From: Aquipseudomonas alcaligenes NBRC 14159
Lineage (GTDB): Bacteria > Pseudomonadota > Gammaproteobacteria > Pseudomonadales > Pseudomonadaceae
NCBI RefSeq assembly: GCF_000467105.1
Contig: NZ_BATI01000032.1
Location: forward strand, 1-64,000
Length of the DNA stretch: 64,000 bases
Direction of reading: 5' to 3'
In this document: positions 1 to 9,495 of the stretch, one piece after another
Position numbering within the stretch: the first letter of the stretch is position 1
Layout of the letters: each line of letters opens with the position of its first letter
The notes under the pieces: model-generated
The model's input: only the letters and a program-made list of their open reading frames with translations
What the model was told of the DNA's origin: nothing
Database searches by the model: none
Translations under genes and position numbers: made by a program

Positions 1-10
1 CGGTCGCCGA

Positions 11-529
11 TCAGGCGGAGATCGGCGAACGCCAGTCGTCGGAGCCGGAAGTGCCGGACACTTCGTGGGTCCAGATGATCTTGCGGTAGGTGAAGTAGAC
101 GTCTTCCAGGTGAGTGAAGTGGGCCATGTTCGGGTCCTGGCAGTTGGGCATGCGCGACTGCACGTCGACGATCACGGCGTCTTCCAGCTCGATGGTGAAG
201 TAGTGCTCCTGGGTACCGGTGGAGGAGGTGCGGTACCACTCCAGGCGGCACTTGCTCAGACGCTCGCCGGAGGTCAGCGAGTTGAAGATCAGCGGCGAGG
301 CCTTGTCGAACACCTTGGTGATCATCAGCGGCTTGTGCACGCGCTGGCCGGTCGGCTGGCCGGACTGCGGGTCGCGCGGGATGATCACCTGGTGGCTGAA
401 AGCCTGCACCAGGATCTGGTCCTCGTGGCCTTCCTGGAAGATGTTGCCGACCGAGTCCTCGGTGAAGGTGCCGGCGGTGATCAGGCCTTGCTTGGTGCCT
501 TCGAGGGACAGGTACGCGGGTGTTGGCAT
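11..529 (-). CDS. hcp: Hcp-family type VI secretion tube protein
   Basis: 172-residue protein of the Hcp family, which forms the stacked hexameric rings of the type VI secretion tube and is itself exported. Typical family features are the N-terminal PAYLSLEG strand, the HKPLMITKVFDKASP segment around residues 65-80, and the Hcp-like YFTIELEDAVI strand. Length is the usual ~170 residues, so the gene is complete. An AAAGGAGA ribosome site lies 6-13 nt before the ATG. No other T6SS gene is inside the window. It could belong to a cluster beyond the left edge or be an orphan hcp of the kind common in Pseudomonas. A sigma-54-like promoter lies about 60 nt upstream. Confidence 0.93.
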   Translation of the reverse strand: MPTPAYLSLEGTKQGLITAGTFTEDSVGNIFQEGHEDQILVQAFSHQVIIPRDPQSGQPTGQRVHKPLMITKVFDKASPLIFNSLTSGERLSKCRLEWYRTSSTGTQEHYFTIELEDAVIVDVQSRMPNCQDPNMAHFTHLEDVYFTYRKIIWTHEVSGTSGSDDWRSPISA

Positions 530-586
530 GGTGCTCTCCTTTGCATTGAGACGAGGACCGGGACTGGTCCGGGCGGCTGACTCAGT

Positions 587-601
587 ACAAGGGCCGTGCC
601 A
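587..601 (-). promoter_or_regulatory. sigma-54-like -24/-12 promoter of hcp
   Basis: On the minus strand the sequence reads TGGCAC-GGCCC-TTGT. This is a perfect -24 half and correct spacing, with one mismatch (GT for GC) in the -12 half. It sits ~58 nt upstream of the hcp ATG. RpoN control of hcp genes is known in Pseudomonas and Vibrio. Assignment here is by sequence match only. Confidence 0.5.
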
Positions 602-917
602 GGGGCGCGCAGCTCAGCAGCGGCGCGGGTTCTGGGCGTGTTGCCCAGGGCCTGTTTGCCCGTCTGTGCGCTGGGTCACCAAAGCCTGTGCAACAACTGG
701 CGCAGGGCTGTGCAGGGGCTTGCGCAGAGGGGCTAGCCCGCGAAGCGTGGGGCCTGTAGCGCCGCCAGGAGTGAGGTGTGTGCAGAAAGTTGCGCAGAGC
801 AGGGCGCGGGCTGCGCCCTCTCGTTCTAGGTGGGGTTTCCCGGATTACATCCGGGCTACAGGAGCCTTCCCTCTTCCCGGCCCTCTCCCATAAATGGGAG
901 AGTTGGGCCGCTGGGGT
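602..917. other. non-coding region between hcp and zwf, with palindromic repeats at its right end
   Basis: I see no convincing gene here. The left part is available for activator sites for the hcp promoter. The right part (about 838-905) holds one CCCGGAT...ATCCGGG palindrome and one CTCTCCCATAAATGGGAGAG palindrome, members of the two repeat families that recur through the window. They could also serve as the 3' end of the zwf transcript, since no U-tract terminator is visible after zwf. Confidence 0.5.
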
Positions 918-2363
<1,446 letters not shown>

Positions 2364-2407
2364 CGGTAGGCCTCCGGCCGGGTTTGCCTGTGCGGTTCGG
2401 GCGCTCA

Positions 2408-2422
2408 TGTAGTATAACTACA
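2408..2422. promoter_or_regulatory. HexR-type operator between zwf and the RpiR regulator
   Basis: TGTAGTATAACTACA is a 15-bp dyad with perfect 6-bp arms. It fits the TGTARTwwwAYTACA pattern described for HexR/RpiR proteins that sense Entner-Doudoroff sugar phosphates. It lies between two divergent genes, 45 nt before the preferred zwf start and 87 nt before the regulator start, so it could repress both. The match is seen in the sequence; the regulator pairing is inferred. Confidence 0.65.
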
Positions 2423-2508
2423 AGCACGCTACAGCCGATCATAACAGGCTGGGCGAAACCGCCGCGAGCCGGCGCCTTGGTCATCGAGACGACAACAGAG
2501 CCCTGCCC

Positions 2509-3375
2509 GTGAATCTTCTGCAGCACATCGCCCAGTCCCGTCACCTGCTCCGCAAGTCCGAACTGAAGGTCGCCGATCACGTCCTGCAGGACCCGTCCGC
2601 AGTGATGCACAGTTCCATGGCCGACCTGGCCCAGGAAGTCGGCATCAGCGAGCCGACCATCGTGCGTTTCTGTCGCGCCATCGGCTGCAGCGGTTTCCAG
2701 GATCTCAAGCTGAAGCTGGCGCAAAGCCTGGCGGCCGGCGCCAGCTTCGGCCAGTTCGCCATCCACGAGGACGACTCGGTGGCGGACTTCAGCCTGAAGA
2801 TCTTCGACACCACCCTGCACACCCTGATGGAAGTGCGCGAGCGCCTGGACCCGCAGGCACTGCAGCGCGCCATCAATGCCATCGCCCATGCCCAGCGCAT
2901 CGAGTTCTACGGCTTCGGCGCCTCCGGTGCGGTGGCCGCCGACGCCCAGCACAAGTTCTTCCGCCTGCTGCTGACCGCCGCCGCCTACTCCGACCCGCAC
3001 ATGCAGGCGATGAGCGCGGTGACCCTCAAGCCCACCGACGTGGCCATCTGCATCTCCCAGTCCGGCCGTTCCAAGGACCTGCTGATCACCGCCAACCTGG
3101 TGCGCGAGTCCGGTGCCACCCTGATCACCCTGTGCCCGAGCCAGACCCCGCTGGCCGACCTGGCCACGGTCAACCTGGCCATCGATGTGCAGGAGGACAC
3201 CGAGATTTACACCCCGCTGACCTCGCGTATTGCCCATCTGGTGGTGATCGACGTGCTGGCCATGGGCGTGGCCATGGCCCGCGGCCCGGACCTGGTCAAC
3301 CACCTCAAGAGCGTCAAACGCAGTCTGCGCAGCCTGCGCCTCTCGCCCAAGTCGGTGCGCAGCGTCGAGGACTAG
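2509..3375 (+). CDS. MurR/RpiR-family (HexR-like) transcriptional regulator
   Basis: 288 residues, GTG start. Residues ~1-77 form the RpiR helix-turn-helix (ISEPTIVRFCRAIGCSGF is the recognition region). Residues ~120-255 form a SIS sugar-phosphate-binding domain (YGFGASGAVAADAQHKFFR, SQSGRSKDLL). HexR of Pseudomonas is the closest well-known relative and is ~285 residues. It is a paralogue by context, because the glucose genes edd, glk, pgl and eda are absent. It probably controls the divergent zwf through the dyad at 2408-2422, releasing it when a phosphorylated sugar acid binds the SIS domain. The upstream ribosome site is weak. Confidence 0.88.
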   Translation: MNLLQHIAQSRHLLRKSELKVADHVLQDPSAVMHSSMADLAQEVGISEPTIVRFCRAIGCSGFQDLKLKLAQSLAAGASFGQFAIHEDDSVADFSLKIFDTTLHTLMEVRERLDPQALQRAINAIAHAQRIEFYGFGASGAVAADAQHKFFRLLLTAAAYSDPHMQAMSAVTLKPTDVAICISQSGRSKDLLITANLVRESGATLITLCPSQTPLADLATVNLAIDVQEDTEIYTPLTSRIAHLVVIDVLAMGVAMARGPDLVNHLKSVKRSLRSLRLSPKSVRSVED

Positions 3376-3462
3376 CGTCACGCAAGATTCATCGGCGCGC
3401 CGCCAAAGCGTCACCCTCCTGCGCGCATGCTGGGCTCCCGTTATCGGACTAGGAGCCCCGCG

Positions 3463-3663
3463 ATGAGCCTGCATCACGCCGAACCCGTTCACGACAGCAA
3501 GACCCGCCGCAAGCTGGAAGACCAGCGTCGCATGGCCTTCCGCCGCGCCATCGAGGAATACGCCGAGCAGCGCCGCCTGCAGCGCGAGCTCCACGACTAT
3601 CCCGATCTGCTCCCCGCCGGCTTCCTGCTCGAACGCGCCGCGCCCCGCCGCCAGGCGGCCTGA
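3463..3663 (+). CDS. small basic protein, PA3496-like
   Basis: 66 residues, very rich in Arg, Glu and Ala. The central helix-forming stretch begins KTRRKLEDQRRMAFRRAIEE and continues AEQRRLQ. An AGGAG site 7 nt before the ATG supports translation. The pattern resembles the small Pseudomonas family named after PA3496, annotated as a putative envelope-integrity protein. I recall that only by its KTRR...EDQRRMAFRRAIE core, so treat the name as tentative. It has no signal peptide and no membrane segment. A perfect palindrome follows the stop codon. Confidence 0.75.
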   Translation: MSLHHAEPVHDSKTRRKLEDQRRMAFRRAIEEYAEQRRLQRELHDYPDLLPAGFLLERAAPRRQAA

Positions 3664-3677
3664 GCCCTGCCAGCGGT

Positions 3678-3693
3678 ATGCCGAATTCGGCAT
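3678..3693. repeat. 16-bp perfect palindrome ATGCCGAATTCGGCAT
   Basis: Perfect inverted repeat 15 nt after the small-gene stop and 75 nt before the Pyr2C reductase. There is no U-tract, so it is either a weak transcript end or an operator. Nearly the same arms (TATGCCGA / TCGGCATA) recur at 44613-44629. Confidence 0.55.
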
Positions 3694-3768
3694 GCCGCGC
3701 GTGCAAAGCGATCAAGCCGCAGCGGCCGTGACGGGCCACTGTAACGGGCAGACTGCCAGGAGCCCGTT

Positions 3769-4776
3769 ATGACCCGACTGACCCTCACCGAGGCCCATGA
3801 GCTGGCCGCCGCGATCCTGCGCCATGCCGGTTTCAGCGAGGCCTTCGCCCAGGCGATCGCCGCCACCGTGACCGCCGGCGAGCGCGACGGCTGCAAGTCC
3901 CACGGTCTGTGGCGCCTGCTCGGCATCGTGCGCACCCTCAAGGCCGGCAAGGCGGTGGCCGACGCCGAGCCCGAGGTGATCGACCAGGCACCGTCGCTGG
4001 TACGGGTCGACGCCCATGGCGGCTTCTCCCAGCTGGCCTTCGCCGCCGGCCTGCCGCTGCTGGTGGACAAGGCCCGGCACAACGGCATCGCTGCCATGGC
4101 GATCAACCGCTGCGTGCACTTCTCCGCGCTGTGGGTGGAGATGGAGGCGCTCACCGAGCGTGGCCTGGTGGCGCTGGCCTGCAACCCGACCCAGGCCTAC
4201 GTGGCGCCGGCCGGCGGCAGCCGTCCGCTGTTCGGCACCAACCCCGTCGCCTTCGGCTGGCCGCGTGCGGGTGGTCATCCTTTCGTCTTCGACTTCGCCA
4301 CCAGCGCCATCGCCCGCGGCGAGATCGAGCTGCACCGCCGTTCCGGCGCGCCGCTGCCGGCCGGCTGGGGCGTCGATCGTCATGGCCAGCCGAGCAGCGA
4401 GGCCGCCGAGGTGCTCGACCATGGCGCCATGCTGACCTTCGGCGGGCACAAGGGCTCGGCCCTGTCGGCGATGATCGAGCTGATCGCCGGGCCGCTGATC
4501 GGCGACCTCACCAGCCTCGAATCCGGCGCCTTCGACGGCGGCGCCAACGCGCTGCCGTACCACGGCGAGCTGATCATCGCTCTCGATCCGCAGCGCTTTC
4601 TCGGCGCGCAGGCCGACCAGCACCTGGCCCGCGCCGAGGCGCTGTTCGAGGCGATCCAGGGCCAGGGCGCGCGGCTGCCGTCGCAACGGCGCTATGAGGC
4701 GCGGGCGAAAAGCCTGGTCGAGGGCGTGGAACTCGACGACGGCCTGTATCGCGATCTGCAGGCGTTGCTGGCCTAG
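3769..4776 (+). CDS. delta1-pyrroline-2-carboxylate (Pyr2C) reductase, malate/L-lactate dehydrogenase-like fold
   Basis: 335 residues of the Ldh2/MDH2 oxidoreductase family (AGGAG before ATG). Family signatures are the early DGCKSHGLWRL region (residues ~43-53), FGTNPVAFGWPR, FDFATSA and GGHKGSALSAMIELIAGPL. Members such as DpkA/PA1252 reduce delta1-pyrroline-2-carboxylate or delta1-piperideine-2-carboxylate to L-proline or L-pipecolate with NAD(P)H. The context supports Pyr2C. It sits at the end of the hydroxyproline island, and the aconitase-X enzyme at 10821 is of the type that makes Pyr2C from cis-3-hydroxy-L-proline. It is the only island gene on the plus strand, and no GntR-type box lies upstream. 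A role in D-lysine/pipecolate metabolism is the alternative. Confidence 0.85.
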   Translation: MTRLTLTEAHELAAAILRHAGFSEAFAQAIAATVTAGERDGCKSHGLWRLLGIVRTLKAGKAVADAEPEVIDQAPSLVRVDAHGGFSQLAFAAGLPLLVDKARHNGIAAMAINRCVHFSALWVEMEALTERGLVALACNPTQAYVAPAGGSRPLFGTNPVAFGWPRAGGHPFVFDFATSAIARGEIELHRRSGAPLPAGWGVDRHGQPSSEAAEVLDHGAMLTFGGHKGSALSAMIELIAGPLIGDLTSLESGAFDGGANALPYHGELIIALDPQRFLGAQADQHLARAEALFEAIQGQGARLPSQRRYEARAKSLVEGVELDDGLYRDLQALLA

Positions 4777-4786
4777 GGCATCGTCG

Positions 4787-4893
4787 TAGCCCGGATGCAA
4801 TCCGGGAGGCAGGCAACTCCGGTCCCGGATGGCATCCGAGCTTCGCGTCGCCCGAAATACCCTCACCCCGGCCCTCTCCCGGAGGGAGAGGGG
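4787..4893. repeat. interspersed palindromic repeats (both families)
   Basis: One GCCCGGATGCAATCCGGG unit followed by a degenerate inverted copy (to ~4850). Then comes a CCCTCTCCCGGAGGGAGAGGGG unit-like palindrome (4871-4893). They lie between convergent genes. Confidence 0.7.
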
Positions 4894-4907
4894 GGTTTCC
4901 CGTAGGC

Positions 4908-4933
4908 AAAAAAAGCCCCGGCGAACCGGGGCT
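4908..4933 (-). terminator. rho-independent terminator of the deaminase–dehydrogenase operon
   Basis: AGCCCCGG / CCGGGGCT stem with a 4-nt loop (CGAA). On the minus strand it is followed by a run of seven T. It lies 43 nt after the aldehyde dehydrogenase stop codon. Confidence 0.85.
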
Positions 4934-4976
4934 GAGGGAGAGAAGCGCTGGTGGCTGAGCCGACACAAGTTGTGTT

Positions 4977-6560
4977 TCAGGCCAGCGATTCCCGCGTGGT
5001 AATGCCGTCGACCAGCCGGGCCAGGCCCAGCGGGTTGGCGTTTTTCAGGGCGTCCGGCAGCAGGGCGTCCGGGCAGTTCTGGTAGCACACCGGGCGCAGG
5101 AAACGGTCGATGGCCAGGCTGCCGACCGAGGTGCCGCGCGCATCCGAGGTGGCCGGGTAGGGGCCGCCGTGGACCATCGCATCGCACACTTCCACGCCCG
5201 TCGGATAGCCGTTGAACAGCACCCGGCCGACCTTCTGCTCGAGCAGCGGCAGCAGGTCGCCGTGGGCCTCCAGGTCAGCCGGCTCGGCGGTCAGGGTGGC
5301 GGTCAGCTGTCCGCGCAGGCCGTGCAGTGCGCGGATCAGCTGGGCTTTGTCGGCCACTTCCACCACCACGGTGACCGGGCCGAACACCTCTTCCTGCAGC
5401 AGCTCGTCGCCGTTGAGCAGCAGGGATACATCGGCCTGGAACAGCTGCGGGCGGGCCTGGCGGCCTTCCTGCGGCTGGCCGGCCAGGTGCTTCAGCCCCG
5501 GGTGGGCGTGCAGCGCGGCCAGGCCGCGTTCGTAGCTGCCCAGGGTGCCGGCGTTGAGCATGGTCTGCGGCGGGCGCTGGCCGATCTCGGCGATCAGGTT
5601 GGCGACGAACAGGCTGAAGGCCGGCGAGGCGATGCCGATGACCAGGCCGGGGTTGGTGCAGAACTGGCCGCAGCCCTGCACCACCGAGTCGGCCAGTTCA
5701 CGGGCGATCTTCTCGCCGCGGGCCTCGAGGGCGGCGGGCAGCATCAGCACCGGGTTGATCGAGCTCATCTCGGCGAACACCGGGATGGGATGCGGGCGCG
5801 CCGCAGCCATGTCGCACAGGGCGCGACCGCCCTTCAGCGAGCCGGTGAAGCCGACTGCCTGGATCGCCGGGTGCTTGACCAGCCACTCGCCGACCCCGCC
5901 GCCGTAGACCATGTTGAACACGCCGGCCGGCATGCCGGTCTGCTCGGCGGCGCGGATGATCGCCTGGGCCACCAGCTCGGCGGTTGCCATGTGGCCGCTG
6001 TGCGCCTTGAACACCACCGGGCAGCCGGCGGCCAGCGCCGCGGCGGTGTCGCCGCCGGCGGTGGAGAAGGCCAGCGGGAAGTTGCTGGCGCCGAACACCG
6101 CCACCGGGCCGACGCCGGTGCGGTACTGGCGCAGGTCCGGGCGCGGCAGCGGCTGGCGCTCGGGCAGGGCGCGGTCGATGCGCGCGCCGAGGAAGTCGCC
6201 ACGCCGCAGCACCCTGGCGAACAGGCGCATCTGCCCGCTGGTACGGCCGCGCTCGCCCTGGATGCGCGCGGCCGGCAGGGCGGTCTCGCGGCACACCAGC
6301 TGGACGAAGTCGTCGCCGAGGGCGTCGATCTGCTCGGCGATGGCGTCGAGAAAGTGGGCGCGGCGCTCCGGGCTGAGGGCGCGGTAGGCCGGGTAGGCTG
6401 CCTCGGCGGCGCGGGCGGCGGCGTCCACCTCGGCCTCGGTGGCCTGGTGGAAGGCGTAGGGCAGCGTCTCGCCGGTGCTGGCGTCGAGGCTGTGCAGGAT
6501 GGTCTCGCCGGCGGCGCTGCGGGCGCCGGCGATGAAGTTGTGGCCGGTGATGGCGGGCAT
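4977..6560 (-). CDS. alpha-ketoglutarate semialdehyde dehydrogenase (hydroxyproline pathway)
   Basis: 527-residue aldehyde dehydrogenase. Motifs seen are FGASNFPLAFSTAGGD (cofactor fold), GFTGS, FAEMSSINP with the general-base Glu, and GQFCTNPG with the catalytic Cys. The C-terminal half carries EEVFGPVTVV. This size and the QFCTNPG form match alpha-ketoglutarate semialdehyde dehydrogenases, which make alpha-ketoglutarate, the last step of hydroxyproline breakdown. The start is set by AGGAG 6 nt before the ATG at 6560. It lies 87 nt behind the deaminase gene in the same direction, so the two are probably co-transcribed from the operator-bearing promoter near 7619 and end at the terminator at 4908-4933. 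Confidence 0.9.
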   Translation of the reverse strand: MPAITGHNFIAGARSAAGETILHSLDASTGETLPYAFHQATEAEVDAAARAAEAAYPAYRALSPERRAHFLDAIAEQIDALGDDFVQLVCRETALPAARIQGERGRTSGQMRLFARVLRRGDFLGARIDRALPERQPLPRPDLRQYRTGVGPVAVFGASNFPLAFSTAGGDTAAALAAGCPVVFKAHSGHMATAELVAQAIIRAAEQTGMPAGVFNMVYGGGVGEWLVKHPAIQAVGFTGSLKGGRALCDMAAARPHPIPVFAEMSSINPVLMLPAALEARGEKIARELADSVVQGCGQFCTNPGLVIGIASPAFSLFVANLIAEIGQRPPQTMLNAGTLGSYERGLAALHAHPGLKHLAGQPQEGRQARPQLFQADVSLLLNGDELLQEEVFGPVTVVVEVADKAQLIRALHGLRGQLTATLTAEPADLEAHGDLLPLLEQKVGRVLFNGYPTGVEVCDAMVHGGPYPATSDARGTSVGSLAIDRFLRPVCYQNCPDALLPDALKNANPLGLARLVDGITTRESLA

Positions 6561-6647
6561 GTTTAGCTCCTGTCGGGTGCCTGTGAGATCAGCGTTGCCA
6601 TTGCGGATCGGCCGGATGCCCGGAAGCATCCGGCCGCAGCACGGCGA

Positions 6648-7583
6648 TCAGGCGGCCGACCAGTTGGCGTACCACTGGCGGAACAGCTTGTACTGGGTCT
6701 CGGCGTAGTTGCGCTGGGCGTCGCTGAGTGCGTCGGTGGGGTTGAAGTGCAGGCTGTACTCCGGGTCGCCGCCCAGCACCATCAGGTACTTGTAGTAGAG
6801 AACCAGGTCGCAGCCCTCGTCGAAGGACGACAGCACGTTGAGCGCCTCGGACAGCTCCAGGGCGCGGCGGCGGGCGACGGCGTCGCCCTTGGCGGCCTGC
6901 TTGCTCAGCTCGACCAGCTGCAGCACCTCGCGCGGCAGGACGTTGCCGATGCCGGTGATGGCGCCGGTCGCGCCGCAATTGACGAAACCATGCATCACCT
7001 GGGTATCGACGCCAGCCATGAGGATCACCTGGTCATCCTGCGAGGTGATGTGCTCGGCGGCGTAGCGCATGTCGGCGGCGCCGCCGAATTCCTTGAAGCC
7101 GATCAGGTTGGGGTACTGGCGGCGCAGCTTGAAGAACAGCTCGGCGCGGGTTGCGAAGCCGTAGTAGGGGCTGTTGTAGATCACTGCCGGCAGCTTAGGT
7201 GCCGCCTTGAGAATGGCGCCGAAGTGCGCTTCCTGGGCGGCCGGCGAAGCGCCGCGCGACAGCACGCGCGGAATGACCATCAGGCCATGGGCGCCGACCT
7301 TGGCGGCGTGGGCGGCGTGTGATACCGCTTCGCGGCTGTTCACCGCGCCGGTGCCGACGATGGTCGGGATGCCGGCGGCGACCAGGCGCGCCACCCCTTC
7401 CTGGCGTTCGGCCTCGGTGAGCAACGGCCAGTCGCCCATGGAGCCGCAGTAGACCACGGCGCTCATGCCGGCCTCGATCAGCTGCTTGCCCTTGCGCACC
7501 AGGGCGTCGAAGTCCGGCTTGCGCTCGGCGGTGCAGGGCGTCATCAGGGCGGGAATGGTTCCGGTGAAGATGGAGCTGTTCAT
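6648..7583 (-). CDS. lhpC: delta1-pyrroline-4-hydroxy-2-carboxylate deaminase (DHDPS superfamily)
   Basis: 311-residue (beta/alpha)8 lyase of the dihydrodipicolinate synthase superfamily. The Schiff-base lysine is in GFKEFGG (about residue 167), the tyrosine in YNSPYYG (~139), and the substrate loop is YCGSMGDWPLL. A biosynthetic DapA would carry GTTGE in that loop, so this is a catabolic member. In the hydroxyproline route it removes ammonia and water from the pyrroline to give alpha-ketoglutarate semialdehyde. The next gene oxidises that product. AGGAGG precedes the ATG, and a TTCGTATACGAA operator is centred ~36 nt upstream. The symbol follows the P. aeruginosa lhp naming as I remember it. 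Confidence 0.88.
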   Translation of the reverse strand: MNSSIFTGTIPALMTPCTAERKPDFDALVRKGKQLIEAGMSAVVYCGSMGDWPLLTEAERQEGVARLVAAGIPTIVGTGAVNSREAVSHAAHAAKVGAHGLMVIPRVLSRGASPAAQEAHFGAILKAAPKLPAVIYNSPYYGFATRAELFFKLRRQYPNLIGFKEFGGAADMRYAAEHITSQDDQVILMAGVDTQVMHGFVNCGATGAITGIGNVLPREVLQLVELSKQAAKGDAVARRRALELSEALNVLSSFDEGCDLVLYYKYLMVLGGDPEYSLHFNPTDALSDAQRNYAETQYKLFRQWYANWSAA

Positions 7584-7612
7584 GCTGTGGCCTCCTGGGC
7601 AGAGTCAATGTA

Positions 7613-7626
7613 TTTCGTATACGAAA
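7613..7626. promoter_or_regulatory. predicted GntR operator, site 1
   Basis: TTTCGTATACGAAA is a perfect 14-bp palindrome in the short gap upstream of the deaminase gene. The core TTCGTATACGAA recurs at 13489-13500 and, with two changes, at 21766-21777 upstream of the GntR gene. This suggests one regulator for all three. Confidence 0.7.
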
Positions 7627-7724
7627 AAGGGCGGGCGGTATCGGCCCTGGTTTCCATGGTGTGGGCCTGAGCCCGGTTCAGTGCGCCGACGCGGCGGCGG
7701 TTTTCAGATCTGCAAAAAACTGGG

Positions 7725-8762
7725 TCAGGGTTGCGGCTCGACCGGCCAGGTATCGGATAACCGATAGCCCTGCGGCCAGGGGTCGTCGGGGTCGAGCAGG
7801 TGCTGGTGGGTGCCGGTGATCCAGGCTCGGCCGGACAGGCAGGGGTGGATGGCCGGGCGCCCGGCGACTTCGGTGATACCGGCGATGCGGCAGTGGAACT
7901 CGGAGCCGATGATCGAGCGGCCGACGAAGCGCTCGCCGTCCTGCATCTGGCCCTTGGCGTGCAGCACCGCCATGCGCGCCGAGCAGCCGGTGCCGCAGGG
8001 CGAGCGGTCGATCTTGCCGGGGCGGATCACCACCGCGTTGGCGGCGGTCAGCACGCCATCGATGCGCTCCAGCGGCGCGGCGATCTGGCAGAACGAGATA
8101 TGGTCCCAGTCCTTGTTCAGCGGATGGACGAAGCCCAGCTGCTCATTGGCCGCGTGGGTGATCTTCAGGCCCACGGCGACCAGGTCGGCGGCCTCGTCGG
8201 CGGTCAGGGCGAAGCCCAGGGTACGGGCGTCGGCGATGACGAAGCTGTCGCCGCCGTAGGCGGTGTCGACCTTGAGGCTGCCGAGTCCTTCGACCTCGAT
8301 CATGGCGTCCAGCTGGTCGGCGAAGGACGGCACGTTCTTCACCTCGACGCGCTGCACCTTGCCGTCACGGCACTGGGCCACGGCCTCGATCAGGCCGCCC
8401 GGCGCTTCCAGCACCAGGCGCGTTTCCGGCTCGGTCATCGGCAGGATGCCGCTGTCGAGCAGCACGGTGGACACGCACAGCGAGTTGGAGCCGGACATGG
8501 GCGGCGTGTCGGCCGGCTCCATGATGATCCAGGCCATCTGCGCCCGCGGGTCCTTGGCCGGTACCAGCAGGTTGACGTGGCGGAACACGCCGCCGCGCGG
8601 CTCGTTCAGCACGAAGTTGCGCAGCTCCTGGTCGCGGGCGATCCAGCGCGACTGTTCCCACAGGGTGGCGCCCGGCGGCGGCGCGACGCCGCCGACGATG
8701 ACGTCGCCGACCTCGCCCTCGGCGTGGCAGCTGACCACATGGATGACCTTGCTTGAACGCAT
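7725..8762 (-). CDS. proline racemase-family protein with Ser/Cys active site (hydroxyproline epimerase-like)
   Basis: 345 residues of the proline racemase superfamily, an enzyme group that moves the C2 proton of proline derivatives. The first catalytic position, Cys in most epimerases (MCGHG), is Ser here (PPMSGSNS, about residue 92). The second is retained as Cys in DRSPCGTG (about residue 254). Ser/Cys members form a known subgroup linked to 3-hydroxyproline metabolism; the exact reaction here is not decided by sequence. It is the last gene of the transporter/aconitase-X operon, 10 nt after the ATPase gene, with GGGGAG before the ATG. It corresponds in position to PA1255 (lhpK) of P. aeruginosa. 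Confidence 0.82.
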   Translation of the reverse strand: MRSSKVIHVVSCHAEGEVGDVIVGGVAPPPGATLWEQSRWIARDQELRNFVLNEPRGGVFRHVNLLVPAKDPRAQMAWIIMEPADTPPMSGSNSLCVSTVLLDSGILPMTEPETRLVLEAPGGLIEAVAQCRDGKVQRVEVKNVPSFADQLDAMIEVEGLGSLKVDTAYGGDSFVIADARTLGFALTADEAADLVAVGLKITHAANEQLGFVHPLNKDWDHISFCQIAAPLERIDGVLTAANAVVIRPGKIDRSPCGTGCSARMAVLHAKGQMQDGERFVGRSIIGSEFHCRIAGITEVAGRPAIHPCLSGRAWITGTHQHLLDPDDPWPQGYRLSDTWPVEPQP

Positions 8763-8772
8763 TGCTCTCCCC

Positions 8773-9495
8773 TTACAGGACCGACTTGAGGAAGTCCGCG
8801 GTTTCCGGCTTCTGCGGGTTGCCGATGACCTGCTCGGGCGCGCCGATCTCGTGCACCAGGCCGTTGCGGAAGAACGCCACGCGGTCGGACACGTCGCGGG
8901 CGAAGCGGATCTCGTGGGTGACCAGGATCATGGTCATGCCTTCCTCGGCGAGCAGGCGCATGGTGTCCAGCACCTCGCCCACCAGCTGCGGGTCGAGGGC
9001 GCTGGTGGCCTCGTCGAACAGCATGTAGTCCGGGCTCATGGCCAGCGCGCGGGCGATCGCCATGCGCTGCTGCTGGCCGCCGGAAAGCTTGCTGGGGAAC
9101 ACCTTGAGCTTGTCCGCCAGGCCCACGTGGGTGAGCTGCTTGACGGCCATGGCCTCGGCTTCCTGCTTGCTCAGGCCGAGCACCTTGCGCGGCGCCAGCA
9201 TGACGTTCTCCAGCACGGTCAGGTGCGGGAAGGCGTTCCACTGCTGGAACACGATGCCGATCTTCTGCCGCAGCTTGTTGAGGTCGGTGGCCGGCGCGTG
9301 CACTTCGGTGCCGTCGACGCGGATGCTGCCTTTCTGGATCGGCTCCAGGCCGTTGATGCACATCAGCAGGGTCGATTTGCCGGAGCCGGAGCCGCCGATG
9401 ATCGACACCACCTCGCCCTTGTTCACCGTCAGGCTGACACCCTTGATGACTTCGAGGTCGCCGAAGGATTTGTAGACGTTGTCGATCTCAATCAT
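8773..9495 (-). CDS. polar amino-acid ABC transporter, ATP-binding subunit
   Basis: 240-residue ABC ATPase. Walker A is GGSGSGKST (residues ~34-42), the signature LSGGQQQRMAIARAL (~137-151), Walker B MLFDEATSALDP, and the switch His is in LVTHE. The HisP/GlnQ-type length and sequence fit uptake of a polar amino acid, here presumably hydroxyproline. It overlaps the preceding permease gene by 8 nt, so translation is probably coupled. The usual Pro of the DEPTSALDP box is Ala here, a common benign variant. Confidence 0.93.
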   Translation of the reverse strand: MIEIDNVYKSFGDLEVIKGVSLTVNKGEVVSIIGGSGSGKSTLLMCINGLEPIQKGSIRVDGTEVHAPATDLNKLRQKIGIVFQQWNAFPHLTVLENVMLAPRKVLGLSKQEAEAMAVKQLTHVGLADKLKVFPSKLSGGQQQRMAIARALAMSPDYMLFDEATSALDPQLVGEVLDTMRLLAEEGMTMILVTHEIRFARDVSDRVAFFRNGLVHEIGAPEQVIGNPQKPETADFLKSVL

